This document shows positions 26,901 through 36,508 of a stretch of DNA of 64,000 nucleotides, in pieces (within the stretch, counting starts at the first letter, position 1; every line of letters begins with the position of its first letter). Below the pieces are notes generated by a model, which was not told the DNA's origin, ran no database searches, and saw nothing but the letters and a program-made list of their open reading frames with translations. Source of the stretch: Lithobates sylvaticus (Eukaryota; Chordata; Amphibia; Anura; Ranidae); the NCBI GenBank assembly GCA_028564925.1, contig CM053028.1, forward strand, positions 629,758,995 through 629,822,994. The letters are read 5' to 3'. Position numbers and translations under genes: made by a program.

Positions 26901-29300
26901 CATAGGACTTGTAGTGTGTTAGTCCCATCACACAGAGCTCCTATATTTTCTTCCCAGAAGCACCATAGGACTTGTAGTGTGTTAGTCCCATCACACAGAG
27001 CTCCTATATTTTCTTCCCAGAAGCACCCATAGGACTTGTAGTGTGTTAGTCCCATCACACAGAGCTCCTATATTTTCTTCCCAGAAGCACCCATAGGACT
27101 TTTGTAGTGTGTTAGTCCCATCACACAGAGCTCCTATATTTTCTTCCCAGAAGCACCCATAGGACTTGTAGTGTGTTAGTCCCATCACACAGAGCTCCTA
27201 TATTTTCTTCCCAGAAGCACCCATAGGACTTGTAGTGTGTTAGTCCCATCACACAGAGCTCCTATATTTTCTTCCCAGAAGCACCCATAGGACTTGTAGT
27301 GTGTTAGTCCCATCACACAGAGCTCCTATATTTTCTTCCCAGAAGCACCCATAGGACTTGTAGTGTGTTAGTCCCATCACACAGATTTTCTTCCCTCCAT
27401 ATTTTCTTCCCAGAAGCACCATAGGACTTGTAGTGTGTTAGTCCCATCACACAGAGCTCCTATATTTTCTTCCCAGAAGCACCCATAGGACTTGTAGTGT
27501 GTTAGTCCCATCACACAGAGCTCCTATATTTTCTTCCCAGAAGCACCCATAGGACTTGTAGTGTGTTAGTCCCATCACACAGAGCTCCTATATTTTCTTC
27601 CCAGAAGCACCCATAGGACTTGTAGTGTGTTAGTCCCATCACACAGAGCTCCTATATTTTCTTCCCAGAAGCACCCATAGGACTTGTAGTGTGTTAGTCC
27701 CATCACACAGAGCTCCTATATTTTCTTCCCAGAAGCACCATAGGACTTGTAGTGTGTTAGTCCCATCACACAGAGCTCCTATATTTTCTTCCCAGAAGCA
27801 CCCATAGGACTTGTAGTGTGTTAGTCCCATCACACAGAGCTCCTATATTTTCTTCCCAGAAGCACCCATAGGACTTGTAGTGTGTTAGTCCCATCACACA
27901 GAGCTCCTATATTTTCTTCCCAGAAGCACCCATAGGACTTGTAGTGTGTTAGTCCCATCACACAGAGCTCCTATATTTTCTTCCCAGAAGCACCCATAGG
28001 ACTTGTAGTGTGTTAGTCCCATCACACAGAGCTCCTATATTTTCTTCCCAGAAGCACCCATAGGACTTGTAGTGTGTTAGTCCCATCACACAGAGCTCCT
28101 ATATTTTCTTCCCAGAAGCACCCATAGGACTTGTAGTGTGTTAGTCCCATCACACAGAGCTCCTATATTTTCTTCCCAGAAGCACCCATAGGACTTGTAG
28201 TGTGTTAGTCCCATCACACAGAGCTCCTATATTTTCTTCCCAGAAGCACCCATAGGACTTGTAGTGTGTTAGTCCCATCACACAGAGCTCCTATATTTTC
28301 TTCCCAGAAGCACCCATAGGACTTGTAGTGTGTTAGTCCCATCACACAGAGCTCCTATATTTTCTTCCCAGAAGCACCCATAGGACTTGTAGTGTGTTAG
28401 TCCCATCACACAGAGCTCCTATATTTTCTTCCCAGAAGCACCCATAGGACTTGTAGTGTGTTAGTCCCATCACACAGAGCTCGTATATTTTCTTTCCAGA
28501 AGCAAGCAGACCCATATAGGACTTGTAGTGTGTTAGTCCCATCACACAGAGCTCCTATATTTTCTTCCCAGAAGCACCCATAGGACTTGTAGTGTGTTAG
28601 TCCCATCACACAGAGCTCCTATATTTTTCTTCCCAGAAGCACCCATAGGACTTGTAGTGTGTTAGTCCCATCACACAGAGCTCCTATATTTTCTTCCCAG
28701 AAGCACCCATAGGACTTGTAGTGTGTTAGTCCCATCACACAGAGCTCCTATATTTTCTTCCCAGAAGCACCCATAGGACTTGTAGTGTGTTAGTCCCATC
28801 ACACAGAGCTCCTATATTTTCTTCCCAGAAGCACCCATAGGACTTGTAGTGTGTTAGTCCCATCACACAGAGCTCCTATATTTTCTTCCCAGAAGCACCC
28901 ATAGGACTTGTAGTGTGTTAGTCCCATCACACAGAGCTCCTATATTTTCTTCCCAGAAGCACCCATAGGACTTGTAGTGTGTTAGTCCCATCACACAGAG
29001 CTCCTATATTTTCTTCCCAGAAGCACCCATAGGACTTGTAGTGTGTTAGTCCCATCACACAGAGCTCCTATATTTTCTTCCCAGAAGCACCCATAGGACT
29101 TGTAGTGTGTTAGTCCCATCACACAGAGCTCCTATATTTTCTTCCCAGAAGCACCCATAGGACTTGTAGTGTGTTAGTCCCATCACACAGAGCTCCTATA
29201 TTTTCTTCCAGAAGCACCCATAGGACTTGTAGTGTGCTAGTCCCATCACACAGAGCTCCTATATTTTCTTCCCAGAAGCACCCATAGGACTTGTAGTGTG
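2958..29300 (+). repeat. Long arm of the 64-bp minisatellite, main block (~411 units)
   Basis: About 26.3 kb of near-identical units running TAGGACTTGTAGTGTGTTAG, then TCCCATCACACAGAGCTCCT, then ATATTTTCTTCCCAGAAGCA, then CCCA. Three common joints exist: CACCCATAGG (64 bp), CACCTATAGG (64 bp) and CACCATAGG (63 bp). CCTA is abundant from 3100 to about 10000, mixed with CCCA to about 18000, and nearly absent later. The 63-bp form is scattered and often alternates with 64-bp units between 18000 and 22800. From about 27500 almost every unit is CCCA. Rare broken units (near 8735, 10425, 11110, 18910, 22115, 26560, 27390) mark deletions or misjoins. G+C is about 45 percent. There is no gene: the short open frames here are produced by the periodicity. 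Confidence 0.98.
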
Positions 29301-30190
29301 TTAGTGGCATCACACAGAGCTCCTATATTTTCTTCCCAGAAGCACCCATAGGACTTCTAGTGTGTTAGTGGCATCACACAGAGCTCCTATATTTTTTTCC
29401 CAGAAGCACCCATAGGACTTCTAGTGTGTTAGTGGCATCACACAGAGCTCCTATATTTTCTTCCCAGAAGCACCCATAGGACTTCTAGTGTGTTAGTCCC
29501 ATCACACAGAGCTCCTATATTTTCTTCCCAGAAGCACCCATAGGACTTCTAGTGTGTTAGTGGCATCACACAGAGCTCCTATATTTTTTCTTCCAGAAGC
29601 ACCCATAGGACTTCTAGTGTGTTAGTGGCATCACACAGAGCTCCTATATTTTCTTCCCAGAAGCACCCATAGGACTTCTAGTGTGTTAGTGGCATCACAC
29701 AGAGCTCCTATATTTTCTTCCCAGAAGCACCCATAGGACTTCTAGTGTGTTAGTGGCATCACACAGAGCTCCTATATTTTCTTCCCAGAAGCACCCATAG
29801 GACTTATATTTTCTTAGTGTGTTAGTGGCATCACACAGAGCTCCTATATTTTCTTCGATCTAGCACCCATAGGACTTCTAGTGTGTTAGTGGCATCACAC
29901 AGAGCTCCTATATTTTCTTCCCAGAAGCACCCATAGGACTTCTAGTGTGTTAGTGGCATCACACAGAGCTCCTATATTTTCTTCCCAGAAGCACCCATAG
30001 GACTTCTAGTGTGTTAGTGGCATCACACAGAGCTCCTATATTTTCTTCCAGAAGCACCCATAGGACTTCTAGTGTGTTAGTGGCATCACACAGAGCTCCT
30101 ATATTTTCTTTGCAGAAGCACCCATAGGACTTCTAGTGTGTTAGTGGCATCACACAGAGCTCCTATATTTTTTTTCAGCAGCACCCACAG
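29301..30190 (+). repeat. Transposase-proximal block of the 64-bp minisatellite (~14 units, CTAG/GGC variant)
   Basis: The same 64-bp unit, but with two linked changes: ACTTCTAG in place of ACTTGTAG, and TTAGTGGCATC in place of TTAGTCCCATC. One hybrid unit near 29482-29510 has the first change without the second. The variant is shared with the inverted short arm, which suggests that it is the ancestral form attached to the transposon. The last unit runs into the transposase leader. Confidence 0.93.
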
Positions 30191-30204
30191 GACTACCGAC
30201 TACA
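30155..30204 (+). promoter_or_regulatory. Transposase leader with splice-acceptor-like tract
   Basis: The last repeat unit ends in TATATTTTTTTTCAG, a pyrimidine tract followed by CAG, 25-40 bases before the transposase ATG. The bases just before the ATG (ACTACCGACTACAATGG) have A at -3 and G at +4, a good vertebrate start context. They are shared with the left copy, which instead has a TATACTATATACAC stretch at this place. Use as a 3' splice site is inference. Confidence 0.4.
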
Positions 30205-33200
30205 ATGGCTGGAAGACCGCCAAGGGGAGGCAGAGCGTGCAGAGCCAAGAACACAGGGCAGGCAGGCTCTGTTTCTAGTGGACGTGGCCGTGGCCGTGGA
30301 CGTGGTCGTGCATCGTCATCAGCACGTGGCCATGGGACACGCGCGTCTTTGTTTTCGGCAGCTGGACATGTGGAGCCGCATCATGCTGAAGGCTTGGTAG
30401 AATGGATGACCAAGCCCTCCTCATCCTCCTCATCCTCTCTCACCCAGGCTCAGGGTACTGGCAGAGCAGCTGCCAACGCGTACTCAATGGCATCATCAGC
30501 CACCCCTTCCCTAGACCCACCATGTCCTCCTGAGGAGTCCCCCGAACTCTTTGAGCACAGTGTTGGGTACATGCTCCAGGAGGATGCCCAACGATTCGAA
30601 GGCTCGGATGATGATACCCAGCTTGAGGAAGTCAGTAGTGTGCGCGCAGAGAGAGGGGAAAGGACAGCAATCTGGCAGTACTGTTCCACCAGCTGCAGCT
30701 TACTGCCAGGTTTGCTCTAGTGGTGAAGAGGGAGGGGATGATGAGGTCACTGACGCCACGTGGGTGCCTGGAGGGAGAGAGGATGAGGAGGAGGAGGACG
30801 AGGAGGAGGAGGATGCGGCGTCACATGTCCAACGAGGCAGGATGCCCCCTGGAGGCCAGCTAGAGGCCAGCACAGCAACTGTACAACACCGCAGAGCTCC
30901 GCCTGTGCAGGGCGCTGCCTCTGCACGTTATCAGAAAAGTTCTTTGGTGTGGGCCTTTTTTGAGACGAGTGCATCAGATCGCACCACTGCTATTTGCAAT
31001 ATTTGTCTCAAGCGTATCTCGCGTGGCCAAAACATCAGCCGCTTGGGCACCACAAGCATGACCAGACATATGTCGACCTGCCATGCAGCTCGTTGGCAGG
31101 CACACATAAAAGACCCACACCAAAGAACTAAGCGGACCTCTCCTTGCTCCTCATCAGCTGGGATCTCCATCCCCACTACATCTTCAGTCCTCTCTGAAAG
31201 CTGCTGTGAGAGGACTGAAGGTGTAGAATTAGGTGTGTCACAACCAAGTACTTGCAGTACACCGACGTCCGATTGTAGCAGGCAAATTTCCCTGCCCCAG
31301 CTGCTGGACCGTCGAAAGAAGTACACTCCCAGCCATCCACATGCCCAGCGGTTGAATGCTAGCTTGGCTAAATTGCTAGCACTTCAACTGCTGCCTTTTC
31401 AGTTGGTAGACTCGGCCCCCTTCCGTGAGTTTGTTCAATGTGCGGTTCCTCAGTGGCAGGTTCCCAAACGCCACTTTTTCTCACGGAAGGCGATTCCGTC
31501 TCTCTACCGGCATGTGGAAGGCAATGTCCATGCCTCGCTGGACAGGGCGGTCAGCGGTAAGGTGCATATTACCGCTGACTCATGGTCCAGCAGGCATGGA
31601 CAGGGACGTTACCTTTCTTTCACGGCCCATTGGGTCACTCTATTGGCAGCTGGGAGGGATGCAGGACAAGGTGCAGTAGTGTTGGAGGTTGTTCCGCCAC
31701 CACGCCTCCAAAACGCTACTACTGCTACTGGTTGTGACACACCTCTCTCCTCCACCCCCCTCCTCTTCTTCTTCCTCCAGTGCTCTGTCCTCGGAACCAG
31801 CGGTGCTCCGTAGGCGTACAAGGGGCTACGCAAGTACGCAGGCAAAAAGATGCCATGCCGTGCTTGCGCTGGTGTGTTTGGGGGACAGGAGCCACACTGG
31901 GCCAGAGGTTCTGGCAGCTCTGCAGGGGCAGGCCGAGAGGTGGTTGACGCCACGTCAGCTTAAGCCAGGAATGGTCGTTTCTGACAATGGCACCAACCTC
32001 CTCTCCGCCCTGCGACAGGGGCAGCTCACCCATGTGCCCTGTATGGCTCACGTCCTCAACCTGGTGGTGCAGCGGTTCTTGGGCAGGTTCCCAGGCTTAC
32101 AGGATGTCCTGAGGCAGGCCAGGAAAGTCTGTGTGCATTTCCGCCGATCTTATAATGCCAGTGCTCGGCTGACTGAGCTGCAAAAGGAGCTGAACCTGCC
32201 CAAGAACCGCCTAATATGTGACATGCCCACCAGGTGGAACTCAACGTTGGCCATGCTGCAGCGACTGCACACGCAGCAGAGGGCCATCAATGAGTACCTT
32301 TGCGACTACGGCACCAGGACAGGGTCAGGGGAGCTTGGTTTTTTTTTCCCCACGTCAGTGGAGCATGATCAGGGATGCATGCACTGTCCTCTCACCATTT
32401 GAGGAGGCCACGAGGATGGTGAGCAGTGACAGTGCATGCATCAGTGACACTGTACCTCTTGTCCACCTGTTGGAGCATACGCTGCGTGGGATAATGGACA
32501 GGGCACTTGAGGCAGAACAGAGGCAGGAAGAGGAGGACTTCCTTGCCTCTCAAGGCCCCCTTTATCCGGACAGTGTTCCTTCTGTCCCACCCATCACACA
32601 GGAAGAGGATGGATGAGGATGAGGAGGAGGAGGAGGAGGAGGAGGAGGATTGTGTGAGCATGGAGGTGGAGCCTGGCACTCAGCATCAGCAGCAGCAGCA
32701 GTCTTTTAGGGATGATGTACAGTCCCAACAAACCAGTGGACTTGTACGTGGCTGGGAGGAGGTGGCTGGCGATCATGTCATCCTCAGTGACCCAGAAGAC
32801 TCCGGACCGAATGCCTCAGCTAACCTACGCTGCATGGCCTCCCTGATCCTGCAAAGCCTGCGGAAGGATCCTCGTGTTCTTCGGATCAAGGAGAGGGACC
32901 ATTACTGGCTGGCCACTCTCCTTGATCCACGGTACAAGGGTAAGGTTGCGGACCTTATCTTGCCGTCGCAGAGGGAGCAGAGGATGAGACATCTCAGGGA
33001 GGCCTTGCAGAAAGGTCTGTGCAACGCGTTCCCAGAAACTGGGAGGTTACAAACTCCTGGTCCTGGGCGACGAGTTGCTGAGGCTTCGGTCAGTAGCAGA
33101 AGGAGCGGTGGGGAAGGTGGACGTCTGACCGATGCGTTCAGACAATTTTTTAGTCCGCAGCCCCAAGGTATGATCGGTTCCAGCAACCATCGCCAGCGTC

Positions 33201-33511
33201 TGATATACATGGTGCAGGAATACCTTGGGGCAAGGTCAGACTTGGACACCTTTCCCACCGAAAATCCTCTGGCTTACTGGGTCCTGAGGATGGATCACTG
33301 GCCAGAGCTTGCACAGTATGCAATTGAGCTACTGGCCTGTCCTGCCTCCAGCGTTCTTTCCGAACGCACATTCAGTGCTGCTGGAGGATTTGTCACCGAT
33401 CATAGGGTGCGCCTGTCCACCGACTCGGTTGATCGACTGACCTTCATCAAAATGAATCAGTCTTGGATCACCACCAGCTACCAGGCACCTGAAGCGGATA
33501 TAACGGAATAA
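30205..33511 (+). CDS. hAT-family transposase with BED zinc finger (frame-broken)
   Basis: This enzyme would cut and paste its element with a DDE RNase H-like core. It starts at the ATG at 30205 with an Arg/Gly- and Ser-rich N-terminus and Glu-rich stretches. A BED-type finger follows: C-x2-C at 30995 and 31004, H-x4-H at 31067 and 31082. Core marks follow in order: ADSWSS near 31575 (first Asp), VVSDNGTN near 31980 (second Asp), a CMAHVLNLVV block near 32040, TRWNS near 32230, and a C-terminal dimerisation block with SSVLSERTFSAAG near 33350 that carries the catalytic Glu. The stop is at 33509-33511. The frame changes about four times (near 30650, 31750, 32340 and 32580), two of them at homopolymers or simple repeats. 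I cannot say whether these are mutations, assembly errors or introns. The length, about 1,100 codons, is long for the family because of acidic low-complexity inserts. Confidence 0.88.
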
Positions 33512-33608
33512 TTTATAATGTCACATCCCTTCAAGACTGCCTATGCTGATGCTGAGTGACTGTCCTGTTATGTTCACTGACTATCCTCTTCCTCCTCCTC
33601 AATGATCC
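33512..33608 (+). other. Transposase 3' untranslated region
   Basis: A short non-coding stretch after the transposase stop, ending in a pyrimidine-rich tract (CCTCTTCCTCCTCCTC). No AATAAA signal is seen within it. Confidence 0.4.
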
Positions 33609-34130
33609 ATGCCACCACACCAGTGCCTAAGGCACAATTTTTCAGCCCCTGTATAACAGTGTTGTGGGGCAGTGTAAGGCACAATTTTTCAGCCAGCCCT
33701 GTTTTACAGGGGCGTGTACTTACAATTTTTTAAAAAAATGCTTCGCAACACGTGTGACTGCTGTGCTCCAAGTACAGTATCTGTGAGGGGTTGCAGTGTT
33801 GTGGCACCAGCACCAGTGCCTAAGGCACAATTTTTCAGCCCCTGTTTAACAGGGGCGTGTAATTACAATTTTTTTAAAAAAATGCTTCGCAACACGTGTG
33901 ACTGCTGTGCTCCAAGTACAGTATCTGTGAGGGGTTGCAGTGTTGTGGCACCAGCACCAGTGCCTAAGGCACAATTTTTCAGCCCCTGTTTAACAGGGGC
34001 GTGTAATTACAATTTTTTTAAAAAATGCTTTGCAACAGGTGTGATTGCTGTGCTCCAAGTACAGTATCTGTGAGGGGTTGCAGTGTTGTGGCACCAGCAC
34101 CAATGTCAGCCCCTAAGGCACAATTTTTCA
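33609..34130 (+). repeat. ~143-bp tandem repeat, about 3.5 units
   Basis: Each unit holds GTGCCTAAGGCACAATTTTT, then CAGCCCCTGTTTAACAGGGG, then AATGCTTCGCAACACGTGTG, then CTCCAAGTACAGTATCTGTG, with CACCAGCACCAG at the joint. Copies start near 33625 (short), 33671, 33816, 33957 and 34110 (partial). The block CCCTGTTTAACAGGGG is a perfect palindrome. The first half resembles part of the neighbouring 150-bp family, so the two seem to share an origin. Confidence 0.9.
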
Positions 34131-34680
34131 GCCCCTGTTTAACAGGGGCGTGTAATTACAAATCTTGATCTAATAGTTCACAGCAGGGCCATTCCTGCGC
34201 CCACCAAGAGTAACTATGAGGGCCTACAGTCTTGTGGCAACACCGTCCACCACCACCGCCAAAGGCCCAATTTTTCTGCCCTGTTCATCAGGTGCTTGCA
34301 ATTACAAATCTTGATCTAATAACTCACAGCAGGGCCCATTCCTGCGCCCACCAAGAGTAACTGTGAGAGCTTACAGTCTTGTGGCAACACCGTCCACCAC
34401 CACCACCACCACCACCAAAGGCCCAATTTTTCTGCCCTGTTCAACAGGTGCATGCAATTACAAATCTTGATCTAATAACTCACAGCAGGGCCCATTCCTG
34501 CGCCCACCAAGAGTAACTGTGAGAGCTTACAGTCTTGTGGCAACACCGTCCACCACCACCACCACCACCACCACCAAAGGCCCAATTTTTCTGCCCGGTT
34601 CAACAGGTGCATGCAAGTACAAATCTTGATCTATTAACTCACAGCAGGGCCCATTCCTGTGCCCACCAGTCTTGTGGCTA
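34131..34680 (+). repeat. ~150-bp tandem repeat, about 4 units
   Basis: The units begin with TTCAACAGGTGCATGCAATT (or TTTAACAGGGGC), pass ATCTTGATCTAATAACTCAC and CAGCAGGGCCCATTCCTG, and end with a CCA microsatellite that grows from unit to unit, followed by AAAGGCCCAATTTTT. Copy starts lie near 34137, 34283, 34439 and 34589; length differences come mainly from the CCA run. The same family is present at 1-290. Confidence 0.9.
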
Positions 34681-34689
34681 CACCAACAT

Positions 34690-35160
34690 CTAATAGGGCA
34701 AATTTCTGCAGAGTATATACGCCAGGCCCTACTTTCAAACATCCAACTTACAAACGACTCCTACTTGCAAATGGAAAGAGAAAACAGGAAGTGAGAGGAA
34801 ATCTACCCCTAGGAAGGGAAATTCTATCCTGTTAGATTTAATTTGGGAAAAAGGTATCTCCTCTCTACTGATACTTTATCACCAATCCTTGTTTCAATTA
34901 AAACCCCACTTTTCCAAAAACATTTGTCATTGGGACGGAAAGTGAGGTGACATGTTCTGAACAGATGTGCAAAGACAGCAAATGTTACAGGGGTGATAAC
35001 CCCTCCCTATGTTCTCCAAAAAGCTTAAAAATAGATTTTTTTGGGATGGAGCTACACTTCATAATGTACCTGTTCAGATTCTACTTAAGAACAAACCTAC
35101 AGTCCGTGTCTTGTTTGCACCACCTATATACTGCTGTTCAGAGTATATAGGGTTGTAGGT
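34690..35160. repeat. Dispersed repeat of amphibian type
   Basis: It holds blocks such as AACTTACAAACGACTCCTAC, GGAAATCTACCCCTAGGAAG and AACTTAAGAACAAACCTACA order-wise, which I remember as a high-copy dispersed repeat of amphibian genomes. There is no protein signal. The family name is not known to me, and the limits are approximate. Confidence 0.5.
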
Positions 35161-35750
35161 ATAGGGTTTTTATTTTGGGTGCGGGGTCCCCCTTAATAAC
35201 CATACACGACCCAAGGGGGGGGGGGGGGGGGGGGGGGGGGTGATGGGGTAGCCATGCCATTTTTCTCAAGGATTTTCAGCCATATGGCGGCCAGGACAAG
35301 ACATGACATTAAAGCCGCAAGTGGTTTTAAATGGCTTCTTTTTTTCCTTTACAAATGTCATTTTGTGCAAGGACAGTTCTAAACACGGGAAACACATGCC
35401 ACTTCACAGGCATACTTTAGACACCCCCCAGGTACCATATTTAAAGGAAAATTTCACTTTTTTTTTTTTCACTTTATGCATCATTAAAATGACTGCTCCC
35501 GAAAAAAACGTTAGTTTTTAAAAGTTCTTTTTGCATTGATATATGTCCCCTGGGGCAGGACCCGGGTCCCCAAACCTGTTTTATGACATTAACATGCATA
35601 TTGGCCGTTGTAATTAGCACTTTTGATTTCGAACGTTCGCGTCCATTATAACGTATAGGGTTCGAAAATTCGCGCAAACTTTCGGTCCGTTCGAAGGTTC
35701 TGGTTCGAACCGAACCCGGGGGTGTTCGGCTCATCCCTAATACACATATC
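35161..35750. repeat. Further dispersed repeats of frog type, cut by the gap
   Basis: GGGTGCGGGGTCCCCCTTAA followed by AACCATACACGACCCAAGG is close to a repeat I associate with ranid frogs. The last stretch ends in GAACCGAACCCGGGGGTGTT followed by CGGCTCATCCCTAAT, also familiar from frog introns. A poly-G run at 35215-35240 interrupts the first. No gene is seen. The attribution is from memory. Confidence 0.5.
35215..35240. other. Poly-G run, 26 bases
   Basis: An uninterrupted run of 26 G inside a dispersed repeat, where related copies (from memory) carry a short hairpin-like stretch. Similar C runs interrupt two bacterial genes in the same scaffold, which points to an artefact. Confidence 0.8.
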
Positions 35751-36440
35751 NNNNNNNNNNNNNNNNNNNNNNNNNNNNNNNNNNNNNNNNNNNNNNNNNN
35801 NNNNNNNNNNNNNNNNNNNNNNNNNNNNNNNNNNNNNNNNNNNNNNNNNNNNNNNNNNNNNNNNNNNNNNNNNNNNNNNNNNNNNNNNNNNNNNNNNNNN
35901 NNNNNNNNNNNNNNNNNNNNNNNNNNNNNNNNNNNNNNNNNNNNNNNNNNNNNNNNNNNNNNNNNNNNNNNNNNNNNNNNNNNNNNNNNNNNNNNNNNNN
36001 NNNNNNNNNNNNNNNNNNNNNNNNNNNNNNNNNNNNNNNNNNNNNNNNNNNNNNNNNNNNNNNNNNNNNNNNNNNNNNNNNNNNNNNNNNNNNNNNNNNN
36101 NNNNNNNNNNNNNNNNNNNNNNNNNNNNNNNNNNNNNNNNNNNNNNNNNNNNNNNNNNNNNNNNNNNNNNNNNNNNNNNNNNNNNNNNNNNNNNNNNNNN
36201 NNNNNNNNNNNNNNNNNNNNNNNNNNNNNNNNNNNNNNNNNNNNNNNNNNNNNNNNNNNNNNNNNNNNNNNNNNNNNNNNNNNNNNNNNNNNNNNNNNNN
36301 NNNNNNNNNNNNNNNNNNNNNNNNNNNNNNNNNNNNNNNNNNNNNNNNNNNNNNNNNNNNNNNNNNNNNNNNNNNNNNNNNNNNNNNNNNNNNNNNNNNN
36401 NNNNNNNNNNNNNNNNNNNNNNNNNNNNNNNNNNNNNNNN
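35751..36440. other. Assembly gap of 690 N between frog and bacterial sequence
   Basis: Unknown bases. Composition, coding density and homology all change across the gap: repeats without genes on the left, packed bacterial genes on the right, beginning inside a bacterial tRNA. Confidence 0.99.
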
Positions 36441-36496
36441 GAACCCTCGACCTTCTCATTACGAATGAGCTGCTCTACCAACTGAGCTACACCGGC
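36441..36496 (-). tRNA. tRNA-Thr (anticodon CGT), 3' end lost in the gap
   Basis: Read on the minus strand it starts GCCGGTGTAGCTCAGTTGG, the typical bacterial acceptor and D-arm start. The anticodon arm TCATTCGTAATGA carries CGT in a seven-base loop, and GGTTC of the T-arm follows before the N gap. About 20 bases (rest of the T-arm, acceptor 3' strand) are missing. It lies 12 bases beyond the fbp stop on the same strand. The sequence is bacterial in type, close to E. coli thrW in layout. Confidence 0.93.
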
Positions 36497-36508
36497 GACA
36501 GACAAAAA

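Larger units (their letters stand above)
29301..34680 (+). mobile_element. hAT DNA transposon, right copy, with tandem repeats on both flanks
   Basis: These limits are minimal: the proximal minisatellite block, the transposase, and two 3' tandem families. The same three parts occur elsewhere in the window (a short-arm array with a transposase fragment, and the 150-bp units at 1-290), so they travel together. I could not identify the 10-25 bp terminal inverted repeats or the 8-bp target duplication expected for hAT elements. The true left end could therefore lie anywhere inside the array, and the right end near 34680-34730. Confidence 0.6.

Noticed and set aside
2070-29313. Dozens of near-identical open frames of 60-136 codons (MMGLTHYKSY... 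and MLVPSHRAPIF... types)
   Set aside because: A 64-bp unit is not a multiple of three, so three units give a 192-base frame cycle that repeats everywhere. The frames follow the repeat, have no independent start context and occur on both strands.
2958-30190. CRISPR array
   Set aside because: The units are contiguous with no variable spacers, the sequence is vertebrate, and no cas genes are present.
33714-34073. 119-codon open frame in the 143-bp repeats
   Set aside because: It is the same 143-base unit read repeatedly in one frame; no start context and no protein family.
35474-36505. Open frames spanning the second N gap, including one that reads through the tRNA
   Set aside because: Same artefact; the readable part on the right is the tRNA-Thr and not protein.
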